DNA from: an uncultured Agathobaculum sp.
Lineage (GTDB): Bacteria; Bacillota; Clostridia; Oscillospirales; Butyricicoccaceae
Assembly (NCBI GenBank): GCA_934504345.1
Contig: CAKSVR010000032.1
Coordinates: 1 to 26,147 of the forward strand
Direction: 5' to 3'
DNA: 26,147 nucleotides
The notes beneath the pieces are model-generated. The model was not told the origin of the DNA. It saw nothing but the letters and a program-made list of their open reading frames with translations, and searched no databases. The first letter of the stretch is position 1. Each line of letters opens with the position of its first letter. A program made the translations under genes and the position numbers. Shown one piece after another: positions 14,710-22,473 of the stretch.

Positions 14710-14756
14710 GAATTGGCGTGATGGTCTGCCTTGGCGGTATATCATCACGCCAATCT
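14710..14756 (+). terminator. Terminator after tsaD
   Basis: Perfect arms ATTGGCGTGATG and CATCACGCCAAT separated by about 19 nt, then CTGTT. The T run is weak, but the stem is long. Confidence 0.55.
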
Positions 14757-14877
14757 GTTATAGGCATCATGCACTATGGGATATGGAAAACGTAAACCGC
14801 AACGTCATTCTCCATTTTCCATTCTCCATTCTCAATTAGCACTCTTCGAAAAAAAGCAAATATTTTCACGAAAACGC

Positions 14878-14908
14878 TTGACTGTAAACCCACTTTATCC
14901 CTTATAAT
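14878..14908 (+). promoter_or_regulatory. MerR-type promoter with 19-bp spacer
   Basis: TTGACT (14878-14883), a 19-bp spacer and TATAAT (14903-14908). Overlong 19-bp spacers are typical of promoters that MerR proteins activate by DNA distortion, so the following gene may control itself. Confidence 0.6.
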
Positions 14909-14935
14909 GTAACCAATAGAAGGGAAGGTGAGCAT

Positions 14936-16372
14936 ATGAATATTGCTGAAGCAGAGCGCAGGACGGGACTGACCCGGGCGAACATCCGGTTTTACGAAAA
15001 GGAGGGGCTGCTCACGCCGACACGCGGCGAGAACGGCTACCGCGATTACACCGAGGACGATGTGCAGACACTGCGGAAGATCATGCTGCTGCGGCGGCTG
15101 CGCCTGAGCGTGCCCGACATCCGCGCCATCGAGAGCGGCGAGAAAGCGCTGCCCGAGGCGGCGGCAGGCCAGCTCGACGTATTGCAGGGGGACATCCGCG
15201 AGAGCGAACAGGCGTATGCGATGTGCCGCGCCATCTGCGAGGACAGAGCGGAGTGGAGCGGGCTGGATGTAGACCGGTACCAGTCCATCGTGCTGCCCGC
15301 AGACGACCCGCGCGAGAAAGACCGCATCCCGCCGGCGGGCTGCCCGTGGCGGCGCTTCCTTGCCCGCAATGTGGATGCCGGACTGTATGGGCTGCTGTGG
15401 TCGATGCTGTCGCAGTGGGTGCTCCGCATCAATCCGGAGAATTTTATCCAGATCACGGCGAGTCTGGCGTGGTCGGCCGCGTGCGCTTATGTCGGCTGGC
15501 TGCTGACGTTCGTGTTCGAGCCGTTCCTGCTGCATTACTGGGGCACAACGCCCGGCAAGTGGATATTCGGGCTGTCCGTCCGCGATGAGGACGGGAACAA
15601 GCTGTCCCTCCGCACCGCATATGCCCGTTTGTGGGGCGTGTTCGTCTACGGCAGCTGCTATGCGCTGCCGTTCTTCGACTGGTACTTCAATTACAAGTGT
15701 TACCGCGCGTGCAAAGAAGAGGAGCTGCCGTGGGATCTGGAGAACGGGTGCAGCATCGTTGTCCGCGAGCAGGAGGTGCGCTGGTATCGCGTGGCGCTGT
15801 ACCTGCTGGTGATCGGGCTGCGAACAGCCGCAGGTTACGGCATTGACCTGTACGCCAAGCAGCCGCCCAATCGCGGTGAAATGACCCTTGCGGAGTATGT
15901 GGAGAACTGCAACGACTGCCTGAACTATAATCTGGGCTTGGCGCCGTATGTCCGGCCGGACGGAAGCTGGAATAGCGACGTGGGAATGGGCGGCAGGTAT
16001 AACTTCTCGCTGGGCGATGATGTATCCGATGTGACGGTCGAAACCGATGCGGACGGCTATGTGCAGTCGGTGACGGTGGTTTCGGATTCGCAGAACGGCT
16101 CGTGCGGCTATCAGGAGCGCATGACGGTGTATTACGCCTTTGCGGCTGCGTATGCCAAATGGAGCGGGCTGTATGCCGACCGCATGAGGGATGACATCAT
16201 TGACGACGGCTGGGAATACGATGCACCGGATACGAAAAACGTCAAGGAGGCGCATCTCGACGGGCTGGATTTCCGGTACGAATATGAATACAGCAATACA
16301 GATACCGTAAACGTGTATCTCAATCAGCCGCAGCCGTATCATTCGGTGCTGACCATCAGCAAGGCGGCATAG
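14936..16372 (+). CDS. MerR-family regulator fused to an RDD membrane domain and extracytoplasmic C-terminus (478 aa)
   Basis: Residues 1-70 form a MerR winged helix (begins MNIAEAERRTGLTRANIRFY, then EKEGLLTP and GYRDYTEDDV). Residues 71-115 are a short dimer helix. An RDD-like domain follows from about 139 (RRFLARNVDAGLYG, TTPGKWIFGLSVRDEDG), with hydrophobic segments near 148-163, 176-198 and 232-250. Another helix at about 283-303 is followed by 175 residues with many acidic and aromatic residues that should be outside the membrane. GGAAGG lies before the ATG. I infer a membrane-tethered one-component sensor. MerR-RDD fusions occur in Clostridia; their signal is unknown. A terminator follows at 16385. 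Confidence 0.85.
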   Translation: MNIAEAERRTGLTRANIRFYEKEGLLTPTRGENGYRDYTEDDVQTLRKIMLLRRLRLSVPDIRAIESGEKALPEAAAGQLDVLQGDIRESEQAYAMCRAICEDRAEWSGLDVDRYQSIVLPADDPREKDRIPPAGCPWRRFLARNVDAGLYGLLWSMLSQWVLRINPENFIQITASLAWSAACAYVGWLLTFVFEPFLLHYWGTTPGKWIFGLSVRDEDGNKLSLRTAYARLWGVFVYGSCYALPFFDWYFNYKCYRACKEEELPWDLENGCSIVVREQEVRWYRVALYLLVIGLRTAAGYGIDLYAKQPPNRGEMTLAEYVENCNDCLNYNLGLAPYVRPDGSWNSDVGMGGRYNFSLGDDVSDVTVETDADGYVQSVTVVSDSQNGSCGYQERMTVYYAFAAAYAKWSGLYADRMRDDIIDDGWEYDAPDTKNVKEAHLDGLDFRYEYEYSNTDTVNVYLNQPQPYHSVLTISKAA

Positions 16373-16384
16373 ATTGCAGATTGA

Positions 16385-16421
16385 AAACGGAGATGCCTCC
16401 CAATCGAGGGCATCTCCGTTT
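16385..16421. terminator. Terminator after the MerR-RDD gene
   Basis: AACGGAGATGCC pairs with GGCATCTCCGTT, then TTTTT. A-rich sequence on the left may let it work on the other strand too. Confidence 0.8.
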
Positions 16422-16448
16422 TTTGATGCGTATGCCGCGGAAAAAACA

Positions 16449-16472
16449 AAAAAACCGCCGGAATGGCGGTTG
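16449..16472 (-). terminator. Distal terminator of the solitary antisense RNA element
   Basis: On the minus strand ACCGCC, ATTCC-type loop, GGCGGT and T7. The equivalent hairpin in the full locus is at 23646-23668. Confidence 0.65.
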
Positions 16473-16483
16473 TGCGGCACGAT

Positions 16484-16510
16484 TTTGGGATTCTGAACCT
16501 GAAGAAATAA
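16484..16510 (+). pseudogene. Remnant of a holin-like toxin gene
   Basis: The codons for FGILNLKK and the TAA stop match the end of the toxin at 23480-23557. The first 17 codons, the start signals and the promoter are absent: CACGAT of the upstream flank is joined straight to TTTGGG. Relative to the full locus about 126 bp (23507-23632) are missing. Confidence 0.7.
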
Positions 16511-16591
16511 CCGCCCCGTGACGGAGCGGCGTTTCCTCAACTACTCACATATGGGGAACGACCGCTCGGTACCAACGAGCCGCCGTTTGCT
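16500..16591 (-). ncRNA. Solitary antitoxin-like RNA (copy of the RNA at 23398-23489)
   Basis: About 92 nt from the promoter at 16598-16626 to the terminator stem CCGCTCC/GGGGCGG (16511-16529) and its T-rich tail. It shares most bases with the intact copy, including the internal stem ACGGCGGCTCG/CGAGCGGTCGT, where one G-U pair of the other copy is A-U here. With the toxin gone it may still be made and could act in trans on the 23.5-kb toxin mRNA. Confidence 0.6.
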
Positions 16592-16597
16592 GCTATT

Positions 16598-16626
16598 ATT
16601 ATAGCGCGGCATCCCGGTTTTGTCAA
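16598..16626 (-). promoter_or_regulatory. Promoter of the solitary antitoxin-like RNA
   Basis: TTGACA (16626-16621), a 17-bp spacer and TATAAT (16603-16598), a consensus promoter that is fully preserved in this reduced copy. It begins 24 bp after the nagZ stop codon. Confidence 0.8.
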
Positions 16627-16650
16627 GCGACAGAGCCGGGATCGCTGTTT

Positions 16651-17814
16651 TTACGCATCATATGCGATAAGTCCGAGCTGCATTTTCCAGTCGATGACCC
16701 GCACGGCGGCCTCGCGGATGGCCGATTGTGCGATGCTCCCGTCCCGGACGGCGGCGAGCACCGCGTTATACTGGGTGAGGAAGTCGGACGAGGTGAGCAT
16801 ATCGTTGCCGGCCTGTACGGCCAGCACAGCCGCATTTTCGCCGCCGGTGTAATCGCGGATGGCATCCATGATGAGGTCGTCGGTCAGGATTACGCCGTTA
16901 AAGCCGAGTTCCTCGCGGAGAACGCGGTGCACCTCGGCAGAGAGCGAAGCCGGATGGTCAGCATCCATGCACGTTACCACATTATGGCTGACGAGCACGG
17001 ACTGTGCGCCCGCCTCGATGCCCGCCTCGAACGGCAGGAAATCCGACTGCCGGAAACTGTCCATCGAGCGTTCGTCGATGGCGATGCCGGTGTGCGTATC
17101 CGCGTTATTGCCGTAGCCGGGGAAGTGCTTGAGCACCATGCCGGTCTTGTCGCGCACCATCTGCTGCACTACCGTGCGGACGTATTCGCTGGTCTGCTCC
17201 GCCTCGCGGCCGAAGCTGCGGGCGTAGATGAAATCGTTCGGGTCGGTGGAAACGTCGCACACGGGCGCGAAATTCACATTGATGCCGAGGCTGTCCAGCA
17301 GCGCATCCTTTTCCGCGGTGTCGCTGACGATGCGGTCGAGGCCGCCCTCGTCATACAGCGCCTGCGGCGAGCGGAATTTCGCTGCACGGAACGCCGGATT
17401 GGAGCTGACACGCACGACCGTGCCGCCCTCCTCGTCCACGCCGATGAGCATGGGCGTTTTTGCGGCATTCTGGTACGAAGCGATGGTGTTTGTGATGGTT
17501 TCCGGTGTCTGACCGTCAAAATCGCGCCCAAACAGCAGATAACCGCCGATGTCATATTCCGCAGTCAGCGCGGCGGCATCGGTTTCCGGGCAGCGCACGA
17601 AAAACATCTGTGCGGTCTGTTCTTCGAGCGTTAAGCCGTCCGCATACTGTTCAGCGGCGGTGCGGCGCACCTCGGCCTCGGTGGGCGCGGGCTGCTCGGC
17701 AGCGGGCGGCGCGGGTGTTTCGGTGTCGGCGGGCGTATCGGCTTTGCCGCTCGTGCCGCAGGCGGTCAGTCCCGCGCAGCAAAGAACCAGCAATGCAAGG
17801 ATGCGTTTTTTCAT
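16651..17814 (-). CDS. Lipoprotein beta-N-acetylhexosaminidase, GH3 NagZ type (387 aa)
   Basis: Predicted cell-surface glycosidase that removes N-acetylglucosamine from wall fragments. The signal peptide starts MKKRILALLVLCCAGLTAC, with lipobox LTAC and lipidated Cys19, followed by a Pro/Ala/Thr/Glu linker to about residue 45. The GH3 N-domain has GVDEEGGTVVR, KHFPGYG (about 229-235), DTHT (239-242, the catalytic His loop of NagZ enzymes) and VILTDDLIMDAI with the nucleophile Asp in TDDL (312-313). I use the ATG at 17814, 8 nt after GAGG; a GTG three codons upstream overlaps that spacing. It has its own promoter and is the only minus-strand gene in this part. Confidence 0.9.
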   Translation of the reverse strand: MKKRILALLVLCCAGLTACGTSGKADTPADTETPAPPAAEQPAPTEAEVRRTAAEQYADGLTLEEQTAQMFFVRCPETDAAALTAEYDIGGYLLFGRDFDGQTPETITNTIASYQNAAKTPMLIGVDEEGGTVVRVSSNPAFRAAKFRSPQALYDEGGLDRIVSDTAEKDALLDSLGINVNFAPVCDVSTDPNDFIYARSFGREAEQTSEYVRTVVQQMVRDKTGMVLKHFPGYGNNADTHTGIAIDERSMDSFRQSDFLPFEAGIEAGAQSVLVSHNVVTCMDADHPASLSAEVHRVLREELGFNGVILTDDLIMDAIRDYTGGENAAVLAVQAGNDMLTSSDFLTQYNAVLAAVRDGSIAQSAIREAAVRVIDWKMQLGLIAYDA

Positions 17815-17845
17815 GGGATACACCTCGTTCGTTTATGATTATATG

Positions 17846-17874
17846 AGTATACAAGTGCGGCAGAGAGTTGTCAA
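17846..17874 (-). promoter_or_regulatory. Promoter of the nagZ-type gene
   Basis: TTGACA (17874-17869), a 17-bp spacer and TATACT (17851-17846) on the minus strand, about 35 nt before the ATG. Confidence 0.75.
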
Positions 17875-17944
17875 GTACAGGGCGTTGTGATAATATAGAG
17901 AATAATTAGGAATTAGGAATTATGGTGCAGCGGTTTACGTTTCC

Positions 17945-18028
17945 CGTAGGGCGGGCTGCCCTCAGCCCGCCGCATTTAATGATATGCACTCATTTACAAC
18001 GGCGGGCTGAGGGCAGCCCGCCCTACGG
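17945..18028. repeat. REP-like inverted pair
   Basis: GTAGGGCGGGCTGCCCTCAG faces CTGAGGGCAGCCCGCCCTAC across about 40 bp. It is nearly identical to 12239-12320. A short direct repeat TAATTAGGAATTA lies just to its left and also occurs after tsaD. Confidence 0.75.
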
Positions 18029-18080
18029 AATACGTTTACACTCTATTTCTGCTATTCTTCGACAAGAAAGGGTGCTTTCT

Positions 18081-18815
18081 GTGAATATAACGATAGTCTA
18101 TCCGCACAAACGGAAAACCAGGTCCTCCACCTACGGCATTGCACAGAAAATGCTGGGTGAGCTGCTGGACGGCGGCGCGCTGCACGAATTCACGCTGCCG
18201 GAGGCGATGCCGCACGTTTGCGCGGGCTGTTACGCCTGCATGGGCGGGCACGAGGACAAATGCGGCGGCTGGCCGTACATGGAGAAGCTGCTCGCGGCGA
18301 TGGACGATTCCGAGCTCATCATCTTCTGTGCGCCGACCTATGTCTACCACGCGCCCGGGCAGGTCAAGACCCTGCTCGACCACTTTGCGTTCCGCTGGAT
18401 GGTACACCGGCCCGACCTGTCGCTGATGCACAAGCAGGCGCTCATCATCACAACGGCGGCGGGCGGCGGCATGAAGTCCACCGTGCGCGACATCCGCGAC
18501 AGCATGGATTACTGGGGTGTGGGCCGCACGCACGTTATTACGCAGGCCGTGTGGGGATACGACTGGAGCACCATGCCCGAAAAATTCCGGCAGGAGATCG
18601 ACCGGAAGGTCGAGAAAACCGCCTCGGCCATCCGGAAAAACGCCGGCCATGTCACGCCGGGCGTGAAAGTCAAAGGGCTGTTCTATCTGTACCGTCTGCT
18701 GCACAAAAAGCGGAAAATGACGCCTGTGGATGACGAATACTGGCACCGGATGGGCTATGTGACGGGGAAACCATGGGAATGTGCCGCTGCGCGCGGCGGG
18801 CGCACAAGAGGGTAG
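18081..18815 (+). CDS. Flavodoxin-fold NAD(P)H-dependent oxidoreductase (244 aa); 3' end altered by an inserted element
   Basis: The FMN-binding flavodoxin-like fold of the NADPH-dependent FMN reductase group is seen in MNITIVYPHKRKTRSSTYGIA, the CAGCYACMGGHEDKCGGWPY loop, FCAPTYVYHAPGQVKTLLDHF and ITTAAGGGMKSTVRDIRDSM. The start is GTG at 18081 after AAAGGG. The last codons and the TAG stop (18813-18815) lie in the left palindrome of the 392-bp element, so the C-terminus (about RTRG) is probably not ancestral. The four Cys in the middle loop could be structural or redox-active. The substrate is unknown. Confidence 0.85.
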   Translation: MNITIVYPHKRKTRSSTYGIAQKMLGELLDGGALHEFTLPEAMPHVCAGCYACMGGHEDKCGGWPYMEKLLAAMDDSELIIFCAPTYVYHAPGQVKTLLDHFAFRWMVHRPDLSLMHKQALIITTAAGGGMKSTVRDIRDSMDYWGVGRTHVITQAVWGYDWSTMPEKFRQEIDRKVEKTASAIRKNAGHVTPGVKVKGLFYLYRLLHKKRKMTPVDDEYWHRMGYVTGKPWECAAARGGRTRG

Positions 18816-19197
18816 ACACCTACGGTTTCCACCCTCTTGCGAATCACCCCTTTCCCTTTGTTCCTAAGTCGGCGCACGGAACGCAAGCGTTCCTATTTGT
18901 GCTCGGGACCGAAAAAAGGAACGGCAGTACCGTTACCACCCAATAGGCTCGGCTTAACGCCGACCATTCCTCTCTCGGCTACGCTCAAGCCGTTAGAGGT
19001 CTGCGACACCCGATTTACGCAAAACCAGTGCAATCTGCCGCGATAACGCCGCGACAGCGCGGAAAACGTGAGCCGATACCCGTTCCTATATGCGAGTTAC
19101 CTATGAAGTAGGGCCGTAAGGCCCGTTCGCGAGGCAGCCTAAAGGGAAAAGGGGAGCTTCCTAAGAGGGTGGAAAACCGTAGGTTGTCTACCCTCTT
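18806..19197. mobile_element. 392-bp non-coding element with palindromic inverted ends
   Basis: The left end (18806-18838) is itself a hairpin, AAGAGGGTAGACA to CCACCCTCTT. The right end (19163-19197) is its reverse complement with two single-base insertions. The match continues inward through CCCCTTTCCCTTT (left) and AAAGGGAAAAGGGG (right), giving terminal inverted repeats of about 55 bp. The interior has short hairpins (GGAACGCAAGCGTTCC, GGGCCGTAAGGCCC) and no credible gene. It looks like a MITE or a structured-RNA cassette. No clear target duplication is visible. Bases 19198-19262 hold nothing else recognisable. Confidence 0.65.
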
Positions 19198-19277
19198 AGG
19201 CCCCGCGCGGGAGCGCCGTTCCCCTGCTTGTAAGCGAAAACACAATCCAAACGAAAGAAAAAAAGGAGGGCGTGTCA

Positions 19278-20207
19278 ATGCACACCATCGGACGATTTGC
19301 GCCCAGCCCGAGCGGGCGGATGCACCTCGGCAACGTGCTGTGCGCGCTGCTGGCGTGGCTGAGTGCGCGGCAGCAGAACGGCGAATTTCTGCTGCGAATC
19401 GAGGATCTGGACGAAATGCGGTGTCCGCGCAGCTTTGCAGAGCTCATCATCGACGATCTGCGCTGGCTGGGACTGGACTGGGACGGCGAGATACCGTATC
19501 AGTCCGAGCGCACGGCCATTTACGAGAAATATGAAGCGATTTTGCGCGAAAAAGGGCTGCTGTACCCGTGCTTCTGCTCACGGGCGGCGCTGCACGCGGC
19601 GAGTGCCCCGCACCTGTCGGACGGGCGCGTGGTCTACGCGGGAACGTGCCGCGACCTGACACCCGAAGAGGTCGCGGAGAAGCGAAAGAAGCGTGCGCCC
19701 GCGACCCGTGTCCGCGTGCCCGAGCGCACCATCACGTTCACGGACGGCGTGTACGGCGGCTACACCGAAACGCTCACCGAGGAGTGCGGCGATTTTATCA
19801 TCCGGCGGTCGGACGGCGTGTTCGCGTACCAGCTGGCCGTGGTGGTGGACGATGGCCTGTCCGGCGTGACGGAGGTCGTGCGCGGACACGATCTGATCGG
19901 CAGCACGCCGCGTCAGCTCTGGCTGTACGAGCTGTTCGGCTTCGAGCCGCCTCGGTTCATCCATATCCCGCTGCTGTGCGACCATGACGGCCGCCGTCTG
20001 TCCAAGCGCGACGAGGATCTCGACCTCGGGCTGCTCAGAGAGCGGTTCCGCCCGGAGCAGGTCATCGGCGCGCTGGCGTGCGCCGCCGGGCTCACCGAAA
20101 CGGCAGAGCCGGTTTCCGCGCGTGAGCTCGTCCGGGATTTCTCGTGGGAGAAGATTCCCAAGGGAGAATTGTATCTGCCGGACGTTTTTCGCGGCATCAA
20201 AAAGTAA
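19278..20207 (+). CDS. gluQ: Glutamyl-Q tRNA(Asp) synthetase (309 aa)
   Basis: Glutamyl-tRNA synthetase paralogue without an anticodon domain; it attaches Glu to queuosine 34 of tRNA-Asp. RFAPSPSGRMHLGN carries the HIGH-like motif (16-19), the zinc ligands are Cys98, Cys100, Tyr120 and Cys124, and RRLSKRDED is the KMSKS-like loop. The length of about 300 residues is that of GluQ-RS rather than GltX (near 480). AAGGAGGG stands 7 nt before the ATG at 19278, better than the GTG at 19272, which is almost inside the site. A terminator follows. Confidence 0.92.
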   Translation: MHTIGRFAPSPSGRMHLGNVLCALLAWLSARQQNGEFLLRIEDLDEMRCPRSFAELIIDDLRWLGLDWDGEIPYQSERTAIYEKYEAILREKGLLYPCFCSRAALHAASAPHLSDGRVVYAGTCRDLTPEEVAEKRKKRAPATRVRVPERTITFTDGVYGGYTETLTEECGDFIIRRSDGVFAYQLAVVVDDGLSGVTEVVRGHDLIGSTPRQLWLYELFGFEPPRFIHIPLLCDHDGRRLSKRDEDLDLGLLRERFRPEQVIGALACAAGLTETAEPVSARELVRDFSWEKIPKGELYLPDVFRGIKK

Positions 20208-20209
20208 GG

Positions 20210-20235
20210 AAATCCCTCCTCGGAGGGATTTTTTG
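20210..20235 (+). terminator. Terminator after gluQ
   Basis: AAATCCCTCC, TC loop, GGAGGGATTTTTT. Confidence 0.85.
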
Positions 20236-20295
20236 TTTGCAAATTTTGATTTGTAGACGTTGTGCTTGTTTCCCCTCCGAATTGCATACGTTATC

Positions 20296-20373
20296 CCGTA
20301 GGGCGCGCCGAGGTCGTACCCCAGGGCATCTTCTCTTGCCCTGACGGGCAATTCACCTTATCGCGCCCTACGG
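20296..20373 (+). repeat. REP-like repeat, long form
   Basis: Flanked by CCGTAGGGCGCG and CGCGCCCTACGG, with the internal ACCCCAGGGCATCTTCTC and GGGCAATTCACC blocks seen at 2665-2739 and 8669-8742. The rest of 20236-20450 is AT-rich and includes the recurring CATTTTCCATTATCC motif; no gene is seen. Confidence 0.75.
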
Positions 20374-20450
20374 ATATGTTTCATTTTCCATTATCCATTT
20401 CCAATTCTCTATTTGCACGCTGACAAATCAAAAAATTTTCGAAAAACCCA

Positions 20451-20479
20451 TTGACAAAGCTGTATGCTTGTATTATTAT
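20451..20479 (+). promoter_or_regulatory. Promoter of the GntR-ABC operon
   Basis: TTGACA (20451-20456), a 17-bp spacer and TATTAT (20474-20479). The nearby ATCATAGTACAATAA stretch is a place to look for the GntR operator. Confidence 0.75.
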
Positions 20480-20512
20480 CATAGTACAATAAAACGAAAG
20501 GAGAGAGAGCGT

Positions 20513-20890
20513 ATGCAGTGGGAACTGCGGGGGGATCGCCCGATCTACCAGCAGCTTGTGGAAAAGCTGACCGAGCAGATCGTCAGCGGCCTGCTTGCGG
20601 CGGGTGAAAAGGTGCCGCCGGTGAGAGAATTGGCCGCGCAGGCGGGTGTAAACCCCAACACAATGCAGCGTGCGCTGGCGGAGATGGAGCGCGAGGGCCT
20701 CATGTTCACCAACCGCACCAGCGGACGATATGTAACGGAGGATAGAGCAATGATCGGCAAGGTTAGAGAGCAGATCGCAGGAGAGCGCATCACGGAGTTC
20801 CTGTCCGGCATGAGCCAGCTGGGCTTCACCGAGCAGGACATCGTGGCGCTCATCAACAAGCACAGTGGGGAGGAAAAACAGAATGGATAA
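20513..20890 (+). CDS. GntR-family regulator, YtrA type (125 aa)
   Basis: Short GntR protein with an N-terminal winged helix (RPIYQQLVEKLTEQIVSGLL, LPPVRELA-like KVPPVRELAAQAGVNPNTMQ, GLMFTNRTSGRYV) and only a brief C-terminal helix pair, as in the YtrA group that controls neighbouring ABC genes. The start ATG at 20513 follows AAAGGAG; an upstream ATG at 20468 lies in the promoter. Its stop overlaps the ATP-binding gene by 8 bp. I infer that it represses its own operon and is released by a cell-wall-related or peptide signal. Confidence 0.93.
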   Translation: MQWELRGDRPIYQQLVEKLTEQIVSGLLAAGEKVPPVRELAAQAGVNPNTMQRALAEMEREGLMFTNRTSGRYVTEDRAMIGKVREQIAGERITEFLSGMSQLGFTEQDIVALINKHSGEEKQNG

Positions 20891-21587
20891 CAACGAACTG
20901 GTCGTCTGCCGGGGCCTGACAAAGACCTACGGCAGCAAGACCGCACTGAAAGACTTAAATCTCACGCTCGGCCGCGGGCAGTTCATCGGCCTGCTGGGCC
21001 CGAACGGCTCGGGCAAGACGACCACCATCAAGCTGCTCAACGGGCTTTTGCAGCCCACCGGCGGCTCGGTGCTGATAGACGGCGCTGCGCCGGGCAATCA
21101 CACGCACAGCATCGTCAGCTACCTGCCGGACAGGAATTACCTGAACGATGCGATGAAAGTCAACGACCTCGTTTCGTTCTTCGCGGACTTTTACACGGAT
21201 TTTGACCGCGTAAAGGCCAATGATATGCTGGATTCGCTGGGAATTGATCCGCTGAACCGCCTGAAAACGCTCAGCAAGGGCAATCAGGAGAAGGTGCAGC
21301 TCATCCTGACGATGAGCCGCAAGGCGCAGCTGTACATCCTCGATGAGCCCATCGCGGGTGTAGACCCGGCGGCGCGCGACTACATCCTCAGCACCATCCT
21401 GTCGAATTACAGCGAGGAGGCATCCGTCCTGCTGTCCACCCATCTTATCGCGGATGTGGAGCGCGTGCTCGATGAGGTCATCTTCCTCCGCGAGGGCGCG
21501 ATGGTGCTGCACGACACGGTTGACCACATCCGCGAGGAGCACGGAAAATCGGTCGATGCCCTGTTCCGGGAGGTGTTCGTATGCTGA
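20883..21587 (+). CDS. ABC transporter ATP-binding protein (234 aa)
   Basis: Walker A GPNGSGKTTT (residues 39-48), signature LSKGNQEKVQL in place of LSGGQ, Walker B LYILDEPIAGVD and a His switch in LLSTHLI. The ATG at 20883 overlaps the end of the GntR gene, with GGGGAGG upstream. It pairs with the permease that follows (4-base ATGC/TGA overlap region). YtrA-linked ABC systems often export antimicrobial compounds or lipids; the substrate here is unknown. The signature motif with Lys-Gly-Asn is a family variant of this BcrA/YtrB-like group. Confidence 0.95.
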   Translation: MDNNELVVCRGLTKTYGSKTALKDLNLTLGRGQFIGLLGPNGSGKTTTIKLLNGLLQPTGGSVLIDGAAPGNHTHSIVSYLPDRNYLNDAMKVNDLVSFFADFYTDFDRVKANDMLDSLGIDPLNRLKTLSKGNQEKVQLILTMSRKAQLYILDEPIAGVDPAARDYILSTILSNYSEEASVLLSTHLIADVERVLDEVIFLREGAMVLHDTVDHIREEHGKSVDALFREVFVC

Positions 21588-22381
21588 AATTACTGAAATA
21601 CGAGTGGAAAGCCTGTGCGCGCATCTGTCTGCCGCTGTACGGCGTGCTGATCTTAATGTCGTTCGTCACGCACCTGCTGTACGGCATCCCGCAGAACAGC
21701 ACGTTCGGTGTCATGCTGCCGGCCATCAGCTCCATGCTGTATATGTGCGTGATGATGGCCGCGTTTGTGGTGACGGCGGTCATCCTCATCCAGCGGTTCT
21801 ACAAAAACCTGCTCGGCAGTGAGGGCTACCTCATGTTCACCCTGCCGGTGACGGTTTCGCAGCACCTGTTCAGCAAGACCATCATCGCGGTGGTTATGAT
21901 CGCGCTGAGCGGTCTTGCGGCGATGGTCAGCATCGGCATTTTTGCCGATATGTCGCTCGGCACCCTGTTTGTCGATATGATAAAGGGTGTGGCGCGGAGC
22001 GGCGGTCTGCTGTTCGGGCTGGAGCTGCTTGTGCTGGCGGTGCTCGGCATTGCGGGCATGGCGCTGTTCGTCTATCTGTGCATGGCGCTCGGCCATCTGG
22101 CGGGCAAGCACCGCCTGCTGATGTCGGTCGTTTGGTATTTCATTCTGTCTACGGCAGTGCAGGTTCTCTTCCTTCTGGTGATGATGGGTGCGGGCAATGC
22201 CATGCCGCAGGCGCTTGCCGATGCGATGGTACGCTGGCTTGACAGCACCATGCAGACCATCACGCCGATGGACGCGGCGCATCTGATGCTGCGGTGCTGC
22301 TGCGTATTCGCACTCATCGGCGATGCGGTGTGTTTCCTTGTCACACGCTGGATTCTCACGCACAGGCTCAATCTCGAATAA
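21581..22381 (+). CDS. ABC transporter permease-like membrane protein (266 aa)
   Basis: Six likely transmembrane segments, starting with LPLYGVLILMSFVTHLLY and SMLYMCVMMAAFVVTAVILI, a conserved FTLPVTVSQHLFSKTII cytoplasmic loop typical of ABC-2-like permeases, and further helices to the C-terminus. Its start overlaps the stop of the ATP-binding gene, so the two are made together. It has no signal peptide or extracytoplasmic domain. A terminator follows at once. Confidence 0.85.
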   Translation: MLKLLKYEWKACARICLPLYGVLILMSFVTHLLYGIPQNSTFGVMLPAISSMLYMCVMMAAFVVTAVILIQRFYKNLLGSEGYLMFTLPVTVSQHLFSKTIIAVVMIALSGLAAMVSIGIFADMSLGTLFVDMIKGVARSGGLLFGLELLVLAVLGIAGMALFVYLCMALGHLAGKHRLLMSVVWYFILSTAVQVLFLLVMMGAGNAMPQALADAMVRWLDSTMQTITPMDAAHLMLRCCCVFALIGDAVCFLVTRWILTHRLNLE

Positions 22382-22383
22382 CA

Positions 22384-22413
22384 GAAAAGGATACACACCT
22401 GTGTATCCTTTTT
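22384..22413 (+). terminator. Terminator of the GntR-ABC operon
   Basis: AAAAGGATACAC and GTGTATCCTTTTT with a short ACCT loop. Confidence 0.85.
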
Positions 22414-22416
22414 CTC

Positions 22417-22445
22417 TTGCCTGAACGGCGTATCTCTGGTATGAT
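22417..22445 (+). promoter_or_regulatory. Promoter of the zinc-ribbon gene
   Basis: TTGCCT (22417-22422), a 17-bp spacer and TATGAT (22440-22445). Confidence 0.6.
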
Positions 22446-22473
22446 GGAGGTAGTAAAAGGGAGGTGCATCTGC

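Noticed and set aside
18837..19046. Short plus-strand open frame within the 392-bp element
   Set aside because: No ribosome binding site or resemblance to a protein; the sequence is dominated by inverted repeats.
18900..19150. tRNA or rRNA fragment inside the 392-bp element
   Set aside because: No cloverleaf, T-loop or conserved rRNA stretch could be recognised.
20883..22381. Antibiotic resistance ABC exporter
   Set aside because: The ATP-binding protein and permease are of a broad type; nothing in the sequence shows the substrate, so no such claim is made.
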